Positions 17,937 to 25,956 of a stretch of 64,000 nucleotides of DNA are shown piece after piece. The DNA lies in assembly GCF_004331465.1 (NCBI RefSeq), contig NZ_SJKB01000014.1:124001-188000 (forward strand). The letters are read 5' to 3'. This DNA is from Kribbella pittospori. Lineage in GTDB: Bacteria > Actinomycetota > Actinomycetes > Propionibacteriales > Kribbellaceae. Position 1 is the first letter of the stretch. Each line of letters starts with the position of its first letter. Under the pieces are notes generated by a model. That model saw only the letters and a list, made by a program, of their open reading frames with translations, was not told the DNA's origin and ran no database searches. The translations under genes and the position numbers were made by a program.

Positions 17937-19655
17937 CAACTGCGTGAAGGCCTGCTGCAGGGTCTCGGTGGCGTCGTCGGGGAGCTCGGACGCGCGGAAG
18001 GCGATGTGCGCGTCCGGGCGGACCAGGAGACAGCCGTGGTCCGGGATCTCCCGCGCCCGCGACCAGTCGCCGTACAGGTCCTCCAGTTCGCGGCCCGGCC
18101 CGATCACGTACGGCTCGATCGGTACGCCGAGATGCTCGGACACCGACTGTGCGGCCTTCACCCACGCCTCGCCACCGATCCCGGTGAGCAACGTGAACCG
18201 GCCCTTGCCGGCCACGTCGAGGGTGCTGACGGTCTCCGAGCCGCGGGTCAGCCAGCAGTGCGGGATCCGGGCACCCGGCCAGGTCGTCGGGTGGTAGTAC
18301 AGCTCCGCGTCCCGCTCGTACGCCGGTTCCGGCGTACCGTCCGGAATCACGGCAGTCGAGTGGTACCGCTGGCCGAGCTCGACACCGTGCGCGTTGAACT
18401 CGTAGTCCTTGAGCTCGATCGCCGTCCGCAGTTCGTCGCGCTGGGCGGCGCCCTCCGGGGTGTCGTCCTTCAGTGATTCGATCGTCCGACCGGCCGGTGC
18501 GTCCGGCGTCATCCCGAGCGCGCGGAAGATCTGGCCGAACTGGGTCCGGCTCTTGTTGGCCCGCTCGACGATCTGCTGCGCGATCGGCGTCCGCTCTGCG
18601 TCGTACGTCTCCAGCAGGCTCGGATCCGCCTGGCCGCGGAGGACCAGCGCGAGCTTCCAGGCCAGGTTGTACGCGTCCTGAATGGATGTGTTCGAGCCGA
18701 GGCCGTTGCTCGGCGGGTGCCGGTGGATCGCGTCACCCATGCAGAACACCCGGCCCTTCGAGGCCTTCTCGGCGTACATGTGGTTGACACTCCAGACCGA
18801 CGTACTCTTCAGCTTCACGTCGATCGTGTCGTCACCGACCAGGTTGTGCACGATCTCGGTCGCCATCGCCTCGTCGACCACCGGCGCGGGCTGGGAGATG
18901 TCGTAGCCCCAGACGATCAGCCACTCGTTCCAGGGCCGGACCATCCGGACCAGGCCGGCCCCGATCCCGCCGATCTGCGCGCCCGGCTGGAGCACCCAGT
19001 ACAGGACGCTCGGGCGATGGGCGACGTACTTGGACAGGTCGGCCTCGAAGACGATGTTCATCGAGCCCTCGATGTCCATCGCGCCCGCCATCGGCAGCCC
19101 GATGTCCTGGGCGACCTTGCTGCGCCCGCCGTCCGCGCCGATCAGGTACTTGGCACGGATCTGGTACGTCTCCCCGCTCAGCCGGTCGCGGACCGTCGCC
19201 GTGACCCCGTCATCGTCCTGCTCGAGCGACACGTACTCCGTGTCGAACCGGACTCGCGCACCACGGCCGGCCGCCGTACTCACGAGGATCGGCTCGAAGA
19301 GCGTCTGCGGCAGGTCGCAGGGGAGGGTCGGGCTCGCCTCGGTGTAGTCGGCCAGCCGGCGCGGGTGGGTGCCCCAGGTGCGGATCCGGCCGATCTCTTC
19401 ACCGGCCAGGCTGGTGCAGAACGCGGTCTGGCCCATCAGGTGATGCGCAGTGCCCTTGTCGATGATCTGGTCCTCGATGCCCATGTCGCGCATCAACTCG
19501 ACCGTGCGCTGGTTGGTGATGTGGGCCCGCGGAGTGTTGGCGGTCCAGCCGTAGCGGGTCAGGACGATGTTGTCGATGCCGTACGTGGACAGGAACAGCG
19601 AGGCGGCTCCACCGGCTGGGCCGGTGCCCACGATGAGAACATCCGTCGTGATCAC
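17925..19655 (-). CDS. FAD-dependent aromatic monooxygenase (phenol hydroxylase-like)
   Basis: 576 residues of the PheA/TfdB-type class A flavoprotein monooxygenases. The FAD-binding GTGPAGG is at about 10-16, the DG motif appears as IGADGGRS, and the GD motif as FCMGDAIHRHPPSNGLGSN. It would hydroxylate a phenol using NAD(P)H and O2. Its place directly after hydroxyquinol 1,2-dioxygenase points to making hydroxyquinol, with resorcinol or a related diphenol as a likely substrate. Chlorophenols are the alternative. The GTG start overlaps the dioxygenase stop (GTGA). It is the last gene of the operon. Confidence 0.92.
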   Translation of the reverse strand: MITTDVLIVGTGPAGGAASLFLSTYGIDNIVLTRYGWTANTPRAHITNQRTVELMRDMGIEDQIIDKGTAHHLMGQTAFCTSLAGEEIGRIRTWGTHPRRLADYTEASPTLPCDLPQTLFEPILVSTAAGRGARVRFDTEYVSLEQDDDGVTATVRDRLSGETYQIRAKYLIGADGGRSKVAQDIGLPMAGAMDIEGSMNIVFEADLSKYVAHRPSVLYWVLQPGAQIGGIGAGLVRMVRPWNEWLIVWGYDISQPAPVVDEAMATEIVHNLVGDDTIDVKLKSTSVWSVNHMYAEKASKGRVFCMGDAIHRHPPSNGLGSNTSIQDAYNLAWKLALVLRGQADPSLLETYDAERTPIAQQIVERANKSRTQFGQIFRALGMTPDAPAGRTIESLKDDTPEGAAQRDELRTAIELKDYEFNAHGVELGQRYHSTAVIPDGTPEPAYERDAELYYHPTTWPGARIPHCWLTRGSETVSTLDVAGKGRFTLLTGIGGEAWVKAAQSVSEHLGVPIEPYVIGPGRELEDLYGDWSRAREIPDHGCLLVRPDAHIAFRASELPDDATETLQQAFTQLLGR

Positions 19656-20521
19656 TGCTGCGCCTCCTCGGTGGTCGCGAGAATCAGGTCGTAGTTGACC
19701 GTGTAGAAGGGTTCGTCGAAGGTCTTGCCGTCCGGCGCCGTCCCGGCCGGGTGCTCGACGAAGTCGGCGATCAGGGAGTCCTTGACGCCGAAGACCGCGT
19801 CGCTCGCGAGGTACTCGTCACCTCTGGCGAACACGTGGGTGATCAGCCGGGCGTAGCCGGGCGCGGTCACCATGAAGTGGACGTGGGCCGGCCGCATCGC
19901 GCCGCGGCCGCCTGCCCTCAGCAGCTGGCCGACCGGTCCGTCGTCCGGGATCGGATAGGCAACGGGTCGCACTGCCCAGAACGAGTAGTTGCCCCCAGCA
20001 TCGGTTGTCAGGTGGCCGCGGTTCTGTGGACCGCTGGTCTCCTTCTGAACGTCGTAGAAGCCGTCCTCATCGGCCTGCCAGGTCTCCACGAGAGCCCCGG
20101 CGATCGGCTCGCCCTTGGTGGTCAGGACCCGGCCGCTCACCAGGCACGGATGTCCGGGAGCGCCGTTCGAGATGTCCCCGCCGAGCTCGACCTCGGGCGA
20201 ACCGTCGACGAAGAACGGCCCGAAGACGGTCGACTCGGTGGCGCCGGTCGACTTCGGGTTGCCGAGGCCGACCGTGAGCATCGACAGTCCGAGTACGTCG
20301 GCCAGCAGGACGAACTCCTGTCTGGTGTCGGTCGAGATCTGACCGGTCCGGGTCAGGAAGTCGATCGCGGTGAAGTACTCCGCCTCGGTCAGCTTCACCT
20401 CCCGCGCGAACTCGTGCAGGTGGCGCACCAGCGCGCTCATCACCTCCCGCGTTCGCGGGTCCTGGCTGCCGTCGAAGCTGGCCACCACCGCATCGGTCAG
20501 GTCGTCGCCTTGCAGATCCAT
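19652..20521 (-). CDS. Hydroxyquinol 1,2-dioxygenase
   Basis: 289 residues of the intradiol dioxygenase family, which cleaves hydroxyquinol between the two adjacent hydroxyls to maleylacetate. Predicted Fe(III) ligands are Tyr156 (DGFYDVQ), Tyr189 (VAYPIP), His213 and His215 (PAHVHF). The N-terminal helical dimer domain is present. The ATG at 20521 has AGGAG eight bases upstream, better than the in-frame ATG at 20536 that overlaps the thiolase stop. The next enzyme, maleylacetate reductase, is in the same operon, which favours hydroxyquinol over catechol as substrate. Confidence 0.93.
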   Translation of the reverse strand: MDLQGDDLTDAVVASFDGSQDPRTREVMSALVRHLHEFAREVKLTEAEYFTAIDFLTRTGQISTDTRQEFVLLADVLGLSMLTVGLGNPKSTGATESTVFGPFFVDGSPEVELGGDISNGAPGHPCLVSGRVLTTKGEPIAGALVETWQADEDGFYDVQKETSGPQNRGHLTTDAGGNYSFWAVRPVAYPIPDDGPVGQLLRAGGRGAMRPAHVHFMVTAPGYARLITHVFARGDEYLASDAVFGVKDSLIADFVEHPAGTAPDGKTFDEPFYTVNYDLILATTEEAQQ

Positions 20522-20532
20522 CCGGTTGCTCC

Positions 20533-21723
20533 TCATGCCTCGATCACCATCGCCAGGCCTTGGCCGACGCCGATGCACAGCGTCGCCAGGCCGAAGCCAC
20601 CGCCGCGCCGCTTCAGTTCGTGCGCGAGCGTGGTCAGAATGCGGGTTCCCGAACTGCCCAGGGGATGCCCGAGCGCGATCGCCCCGCCGTTCACATTCAC
20701 CTTGTCCCGGTCCAGCTCGGGCCATTGCTGCAGGCAAGCAAGGCTCTGGGCCGCGTACGCCTCGTTGAGCTCGACCAGGGTGAGATCGCCCCAGCCGATG
20801 CCGGCCTTCTTGAGCGCCTTGTTCGACGCCTCGACCGGCCCGATCCCGAAGTACTGCGGATCCACCGCGTGCACTGCCCGGCTGACAATCCGCGCCATCG
20901 GAGTCCTGCCCAGACGGCCGGCGGTCTCCTCATCGGCGATCAGTACGGCGGACGCGCCGTCGTTCAACGTGGATGCGTTGCCGGCGGTCACCGTGCCGTT
21001 TTCGCGGAAAGCCGGCTTGAGCCTGGCCATCACCTCGGGGGTGCCGCCGTCGCGGATCGACTCGTCCCGGGTGAGCGGCTGGCCCTTGATGGCGAGGCGC
21101 TCCCACGGCACGATCTCCGCGTCGAAGGTGCCGGCCGCCCACGCCTTGGCGGCCTTCTCGTGGCTCGCCAGTGCGAACAGGTCCTGTGCTTCGCGGGTGA
21201 CGCCGTACTTCTCAGCCAGTCGCTCGGTCGCTTCACCGAGCGAGATCGTCCAGTCCTTCGGCATCTTCGGGTTGACCAGCCGCCAGCCGAGGGAGGTCGA
21301 CTCGGCGGTCATGCTGCCGTGCGGGTAGGCGCGTTCGGGCTTCGGGAGTACCCAGGGTGCGCGGCTCATCGACTCCACGCCACCGGCGATGACCAGGCTG
21401 GCGTCGTTCGTCTCGATCGCTCGGGCGGCCTGGATCGCGGCTTCGAGGCCGGATCCGCAGAGGCGGTTGACGGTCGTACCGGGGACGCTGGTTGGGAAGC
21501 CGGCCAGCAGTGCGGCCATCCGGGCGACATCGCGGTTCTCCTCGCCGGCGCCGTTCGCGTTGCCGAGGAAGACGTCGTCCAGTTCGGCTGGGTCGATGCC
21601 TGTCCGGCTCGCGAGCTCTTGGAGGGTTGCGGCGGCGAGGTCGTCGGGTCGTGCGGCCGCGAGTGCGCCGCCGAGCTTGCCGACGGGTGTGCGAACCGCG
21701 TCCAGCAGGAAGGCGGATCTCAT
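20533..21723 (-). CDS. pcaF: Beta-ketoadipyl-CoA thiolase
   Basis: 396 residues of the thiolase family. The acylated Cys89 lies in NRLCGSGLEA, His353 in ALGHPLGSSG, and Cys383 in TLCIGVGQG. In this operon it would split beta-ketoadipyl-CoA to succinyl-CoA and acetyl-CoA. The ATG overlaps the maleylacetate reductase stop as ATGA. A fatty-acid thiolase is the alternative, but the neighbours are all ring-cleavage and beta-ketoadipate genes. Confidence 0.92.
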   Translation of the reverse strand: MRSAFLLDAVRTPVGKLGGALAAARPDDLAAATLQELASRTGIDPAELDDVFLGNANGAGEENRDVARMAALLAGFPTSVPGTTVNRLCGSGLEAAIQAARAIETNDASLVIAGGVESMSRAPWVLPKPERAYPHGSMTAESTSLGWRLVNPKMPKDWTISLGEATERLAEKYGVTREAQDLFALASHEKAAKAWAAGTFDAEIVPWERLAIKGQPLTRDESIRDGGTPEVMARLKPAFRENGTVTAGNASTLNDGASAVLIADEETAGRLGRTPMARIVSRAVHAVDPQYFGIGPVEASNKALKKAGIGWGDLTLVELNEAYAAQSLACLQQWPELDRDKVNVNGGAIALGHPLGSSGTRILTTLAHELKRRGGGFGLATLCIGVGQGLAMVIEA

Positions 21724-22769
21724 CGGGTCGCTCCTTCGGGCCGGGTTCCGGCCCATGCGCGGGTGAGGATGTCGGTTACGAGCTCGGGCGGGGCTCCCTG
21801 GAACGTGCGTGCGGCTTCCTCCGCCTGGTCCTCGGTCAGGCCGAGGTCCTTCAGGTTGGTGGGGATGCCGGCGTCGGTGAACAGGTCGTACAGACCGGTC
21901 GCCAGGTCGTCGGTCCCGAGTGCCGCCTCGAGCCGTGCCTTGGCCTGCGGTACTTCTGGTGCCTTGACGCGGGTCACTTGGGGGAGGACCGCGGCGTGGG
22001 TCTCGGCGTGCGGGAGGTTGTAGGTGCCGCCGAGGAGATGGCACAGCTTGTGGTGCAGGCCGGTGCCGGCTGTCGCGAGTGCGGAGCCACCGAGGCAGGC
22101 GCCGTACAGAAGGTTGCTCCGGGCCTCGATGTCGGCGGGGTCTTGGAGGACTGCTCTGAGTCCTGCTGCGAGGGCACGGGCGCCTTCGACGGCTGTTGTC
22201 TCGGTGATCGGGTCGGCCTTGGGTGTCCACACCGCCTCGACACAATGCGCGATCGCGTTGGCAACACTCGCCGCTGTGACCTTCAACGGCAGATGTTGAC
22301 TGAGCACCGCGTCGTACACCACGACCTTCGGCAGCACCTTCAGGTCGGTGCCGGTGGTCTTGCTGCCGGCGGACGTCTCGCCCCACACGGGCGTCATTTC
22401 CGACCCGGCATACGTGGTCGGGACCGCCACGATGGGGAGCTCTCTCGTCAGTGCTACTGCCTTCGCGAGACCGATCGCTGAGCCACCGCCGATCGCGATG
22501 AGTCCGTCGGCGTCGATCTCTCGCGCCTTCGCTCGGGCGTTCGCCGCGACCTCGGTCGGCACGTGCTGGGTCACGCCGTCGATCCGGCCCGCGAACCGAT
22601 CCTTCAGCTCGACCTCGACCACATCTGCCGCGTCTCGCGCCGAGTTGGTCGCGACCACCAGAACCCGCCGTACTCCGAGCAACTCAACCTCGGCGGCCAC
22701 CTGATCGAGAGACCCGGGCCCGAACACCACTCGCCCGGGGAAGAACGTGTGCACGAAGTTGCTCGTCAT
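21720..22769 (-). CDS. Maleylacetate reductase
   Basis: 349 residues of the iron-containing alcohol dehydrogenase family, close to MacA/TftE-type enzymes. It reduces maleylacetate to beta-ketoadipate with NAD(P)H. The dinucleotide-binding loop is GGGSAIGLAKA at about 94-104, then VPTTYAGSEMT and HHKLCHLLGGTYNLPHAETH, the metal-ligand region. The ATG follows CAGGGGTGATCGTGG. It links the dioxygenase product to the CoA-transferase and is what identifies the operon as a hydroxyquinol pathway. Confidence 0.93.
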   Translation of the reverse strand: MTSNFVHTFFPGRVVFGPGSLDQVAAEVELLGVRRVLVVATNSARDAADVVEVELKDRFAGRIDGVTQHVPTEVAANARAKAREIDADGLIAIGGGSAIGLAKAVALTRELPIVAVPTTYAGSEMTPVWGETSAGSKTTGTDLKVLPKVVVYDAVLSQHLPLKVTAASVANAIAHCVEAVWTPKADPITETTAVEGARALAAGLRAVLQDPADIEARSNLLYGACLGGSALATAGTGLHHKLCHLLGGTYNLPHAETHAAVLPQVTRVKAPEVPQAKARLEAALGTDDLATGLYDLFTDAGIPTNLKDLGLTEDQAEEAARTFQGAPPELVTDILTRAWAGTRPEGATR

Positions 22770-22814
22770 CCACGATCACCCCTGGGCCTTGCGACGTACC
22801 GCACTCGGACCGCC

Positions 22815-23567
22815 TCACGCATCGACGGCCTCCCGGTCGCGGAGACGACGCAGTGCTGTCAGCTCCACCTCGGACGGTGGCTCGACTTTTTGGATGCTGT
22901 CGGCAACCTTTAGCGGCCAGCCGGTTGCTTCACGCGCCTGCTCGACGGTCACGCCCGGGTGCAGGCGGGTCAGCGCCAGCTCGTTGGTGTCCGGGTCGGG
23001 CTCGAGCACGCCGTGGTCGGTGATGACGAGGGTCGGACCGGCGCCGGGAGCTTGGCGTTCGCGGCCGGTTGGGCCGTACCCGACCGAGGTCACGAAGTCG
23101 ACCTGCTCGACGAACGTCCGCGGCGACTGCTTGACGATCACGATCACCCGCCCGGCTGCCGCCGCGATCTCCGGCGCTCCACCCGCGCCCGGCAGCCGGG
23201 TCTTGGGGTCGCTGTGCTCGCCGATGACGGTCGTGTTGATGTTCCCGAACCGGTCGATCTGCGCCGCGCCGAGGAACCCGACGTCGATCCGTCCCGCCCC
23301 GACCCAGTAGTTGAACATCTCCGGAACGGACACCACCGCGGTCGCGGTCGCGGCCAGATCGTCGTCTCCGATCGACAACGGCAGCCGGCGCGGCTTCGCG
23401 TCGATCGCCCCGGATTCGTAGACCAGCCGGCAGTTCGGCGCATGCGTCCGCCGCGCCAGGTTCGCGGCCAGATTCGGCGGCCCGACCCCGACCAGACACA
23501 CATCCCCGTCCCGCAGTTCCCGCGCCGCCGCCACATTCATCATGTCCGCGCTACTCCACTCAGACAT
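22815..23567 (-). CDS. pcaJ: CoA-transferase subunit B (3-oxoadipate CoA-transferase-like)
   Basis: 250 residues of the family I CoA-transferase beta subunit. The active-site glutamate is Glu51 in RLVYESGAID, and GVGPPNLAANLARR is the substrate-side loop. Together with subunit A it would move CoA from succinyl-CoA to beta-ketoadipate. The ATG at 23567 overlaps the end of pcaI by eight bases. Sequence style is nearer to the glutaconate CoA-transferase branch, so the symbol is given by pathway context. Confidence 0.85.
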   Translation of the reverse strand: MSEWSSADMMNVAAARELRDGDVCLVGVGPPNLAANLARRTHAPNCRLVYESGAIDAKPRRLPLSIGDDDLAATATAVVSVPEMFNYWVGAGRIDVGFLGAAQIDRFGNINTTVIGEHSDPKTRLPGAGGAPEIAAAAGRVIVIVKQSPRTFVEQVDFVTSVGYGPTGRERQAPGAGPTLVITDHGVLEPDPDTNELALTRLHPGVTVEQAREATGWPLKVADSIQKVEPPSEVELTALRRLRDREAVDA

Positions 23568-24396
23568 GCGCCTCCACCCCCTCGACGCGGGCTGCGGGCA
23601 GCCCGTTCTCCTGCGCCCACCGTAGGAACGCTGCACGATCGCGCGACACCGCATCCCATTGCTGGTAGAAGTCGTTGTCGCGCACGGAGTACCCAGCGGC
23701 GTACGACGGCCACGCCCCACCCGGCACGACGCTCACCGCGGACAGCACCCAGTTCGGCAGGATCACCGCGCCGGTGTGCTCGGGGAACTCGTCGACCACC
23801 TCTTCGACCGTCACGATCGCCCGCTCCGCCGCGAGCACCGCCTCGCGCTGCACCCCGGTGATGCCCCACAGCATGACGTTCCCGTCCCGGTCCGCCAGTT
23901 GCGCGTGGATCACCGCGACATCGGGATTGACCGCCTTCACCGCGGCCAGTTCCTCGCCGGTGAACGGGCAGGTGACCCGGCTGATGATGTCCCGCTGCTC
24001 CTCGAGATCCGTGCCGCGGTACCCCCGCAGTACGGCGAACGGCAGTCGCGCGGCACCGGCGACGTACGCATTGGCGAGGCCGGCGTGGCTGTGTTCGTGC
24101 ACCTTGAGCCGGTGCGGCCAGTGCTTCTCGACCGCGTCGCGGAGCCGGTGCAGTGAACCGACACCTGGGTTACCGCCGTACGAGAAGACGAGCTCGTCCG
24201 CGACGCCCAGCCCGATCAGCTGGTCGTACACGAGGTCGGGCGTCATCCGGACCAGGGTCAGGTGGCGCCGGCCCTGCCGGGCGATCTCGTGCGCGGCGGC
24301 GAACGGGATGAGGTGGGTGAAGCCTTCGAGCGCCACGGTGTCGCCGTCGTGGACGTGCGCCGCGATCGCTTCGCTGAGAGGAACTGGACGTGGCAT
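23560..24396 (-). CDS. pcaI: CoA-transferase subunit A (3-oxoadipate CoA-transferase-like)
   Basis: 278 residues from MPRPVPLSEAIAAHVHDGD, the usual family I alpha-subunit opening; 15 extra upstream codons cover the operator and are rejected. Typical motifs are VALEGFTHLIPFAAAHE near residue 22-38 and the FSYGGNPGVGSLHR loop. It is the first gene of the operon and lies 63 bases from the divergent IclR regulator. It works only as a complex with subunit B. Confidence 0.86.
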   Translation of the reverse strand: MPRPVPLSEAIAAHVHDGDTVALEGFTHLIPFAAAHEIARQGRRHLTLVRMTPDLVYDQLIGLGVADELVFSYGGNPGVGSLHRLRDAVEKHWPHRLKVHEHSHAGLANAYVAGAARLPFAVLRGYRGTDLEEQRDIISRVTCPFTGEELAAVKAVNPDVAVIHAQLADRDGNVMLWGITGVQREAVLAAERAIVTVEEVVDEFPEHTGAVILPNWVLSAVSVVPGGAWPSYAAGYSVRDNDFYQQWDAVSRDRAAFLRWAQENGLPAARVEGVEAHV

Positions 24397-24412
24397 GCGG
24401 GCTCCGCTAGGA

Positions 24413-24446
24413 TTTCGCTGAGCGAAAAGTTCTTCTTTCAACGAAA
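24413..24446. promoter_or_regulatory. Palindromic operators between the hydroxyquinol operon and its IclR regulator
   Basis: TTTCGCTGAGCGAAA (24413-24427) is a perfect palindrome with seven-base arms. A second, weaker copy, TTTCAACGAAA, lies at 24436-24446. Spacing between centres is about two helical turns. IclR proteins of the PcaU/PobR type bind such repeated TTCG...CGAA elements in the divergent gap. Here the sites lie 17-48 bases upstream of pcaI and 14-47 upstream of the regulator, so both genes could be controlled. Confidence 0.75.
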
Positions 24447-24459
24447 AGTAGGCTAGCCG

Positions 24460-25242
24460 ATGGCTGGTGAGACGTCTACCGGGACCTTCCTGCAGGGGCT
24501 CGAGCGTGGGCTTGCGGTGATCCGTGCGTTCTCGGCGGATGCGCCGTCACTGACGCTGAGCGAGGTGGCGCGCGATGTCGGCATCACGCCGGCGACGGCG
24601 CGGCGGATCCTGCTCACGCTCGGCGAACTCGGGTACGTCCGCAGTGACGGCCGGCGCTTCTCACTCACCCCGCGGGTGCTCGCACTTGGTTGGGCGTATC
24701 TGTCTTCGCTCGATCTCGGCGAGTTGGCCGGGCCGTTCATGGAGGAGCTCAGCGCGAAGACCCGCGAGTCCTGCTCGATCGCGACGCTCGACCTCCCGGA
24801 CATCGTGTACGTCGCCCGTGTCCCGACCAGCCGGATCATGACCGTCGCGCTCGGGGTTGGCGCGCGGCTACCGGCGTACCCGACCTCGATGGGCCGCGTC
24901 CTGATGGCCGGTCTGCCGGAGGAGGAGCTGACCACTTACCTGTCGATGCTGGACGCTGAGTCGCTCACACCGCGGACGGTGACGTCGCCGGACAAGCTCC
25001 GCGACACGATCAACCGTGCGCGAGTCGACGGGTACGCGTTGGTCGACCAGGAGCTCGAGCTCGGCCTGCGCTCGATCGCCGCCCCCATCCGCAACGCCCG
25101 CGGCCGAACCATCGCCGCCCTCAACGTCTCCGCCCACGCCTCCCGCTCCACCCCCGCCACCCTCCGCACCGACGTCCTCCCCCACCTCCAAGCCGCCGCC
25201 GCCCAAATAACCACAGCCCTAACCCACCGCGGCCACCTCTAA
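24460..25242 (+). CDS. IclR family regulator of the hydroxyquinol operon
   Basis: 260 residues of the PcaR/PobR branch of IclR. The winged helix covers about 10-75 (LSEVARDVGITPATARRILLTL), and the effector domain follows to about 255, with VYVARVPTSRIMTVALGVGARLPAYPTSMGR-type segments. It is divergent from the ring-cleavage operon and is very likely its regulator, responding to a pathway intermediate such as beta-ketoadipate (inference). The last 20 codons are strongly C-rich and lead into a tandem repeat tract. Confidence 0.92.
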   Translation: MAGETSTGTFLQGLERGLAVIRAFSADAPSLTLSEVARDVGITPATARRILLTLGELGYVRSDGRRFSLTPRVLALGWAYLSSLDLGELAGPFMEELSAKTRESCSIATLDLPDIVYVARVPTSRIMTVALGVGARLPAYPTSMGRVLMAGLPEEELTTYLSMLDAESLTPRTVTSPDKLRDTINRARVDGYALVDQELELGLRSIAAPIRNARGRTIAALNVSAHASRSTPATLRTDVLPHLQAAAAQITTALTHRGHL

Positions 25243-25392
25243 CCCACCTCTAACCCACCTCTAACCACCGCGGGCGCCCACCTCCAACCCACCGTGCCCA
25301 CCTCCGACCCGCTGCTGCCACCTCTCGCCGGCCGCGGCCACCTCCGACGCGCCGCGGCCACCTCTCGCCGACTGCGGCCACCCCCGGAGTGC
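25225..25392. repeat. Degenerate tandem repeat of the IclR gene 3' end
   Basis: The tract repeats a unit of roughly 11-25 bases centred on CCACCTC, often as GCGGCCACCTC, at least nine times. It begins inside the last codons of the IclR gene (HRGHL, encoded by CACCGCGGCCACCTC) and fills the gap to the VOC gene. The early copies are near-identical (AACCCACCTCT), the later ones diverged. This looks like slippage expansion of the gene's own 3' end. No function is visible. Confidence 0.7.
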
Positions 25393-25414
25393 GATCCCGC
25401 GTCCCGGCGTCCGC

Positions 25415-25834
25415 TCAACCCTTAAGGTCGGCGAGGATCTCGAGGTAGTGGGGGTTGTTCATGATGCCGATGATGTTGCCGAAAGGGTCGACCACGAATG
25501 CCGTGCGGAAGCCGCTGTTGTTGCCTCGCTCAACGATTCCTTCGAGCAGGGTTGCCCCGTGCGCCAGTAGATGGTCAAGCTCGCCCTCGAGGTCGTCGAC
25601 GTGCCAGTGGACGATCGCGCCGGCCGGGCCGTGGCTGACGTCATGCCGCGCGTATTTCGCATCGATGATCCCCAGCTCGCACTGGAAGTCCCCGAACCGG
25701 AACTCGACGTACGCCGGCTCCTCCACGGACGGCACCGCGTAGTACGCCTCGATCCCGAGCAGCTTCGAGTACCACTCCCGCGCCGCCTTCACGTCGTCGG
25801 CGAAGAAACTCACGGTCGCAAACCCTCGCATCAT
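25415..25834 (-). CDS. VOC (glyoxalase/bleomycin-resistance-like) protein
   Basis: 139 residues from the ATG at 25834, preceded by GAGGAAGGGG. One vicinal-oxygen-chelate domain is visible: FFADDVKAAREWYSKLLG at the start, HWHVDDLEGELDHL in the middle and VDPFGNIIGIMNNPHYLE at the end. His and Glu metal-ligand positions are plausible. Substrate not predictable. It reads toward the IclR gene and lies after the SIS gene on the same strand, with a gap of about 120 bases. Confidence 0.85.
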   Translation of the reverse strand: MMRGFATVSFFADDVKAAREWYSKLLGIEAYYAVPSVEEPAYVEFRFGDFQCELGIIDAKYARHDVSHGPAGAIVHWHVDDLEGELDHLLAHGATLLEGIVERGNNSGFRTAFVVDPFGNIIGIMNNPHYLEILADLKG

Positions 25835-25956
25835 CGTCCTGCCCCTTCCTCGGTTGCTCTTGACCACAACCCTCCCAGCCAAACTGCTCACCAAATGAGC
25901 ACTTTCCTGAGAGATCTTCGAAGGAGTTGCTGACGAACTGCGCGAGCGACCTGGGG

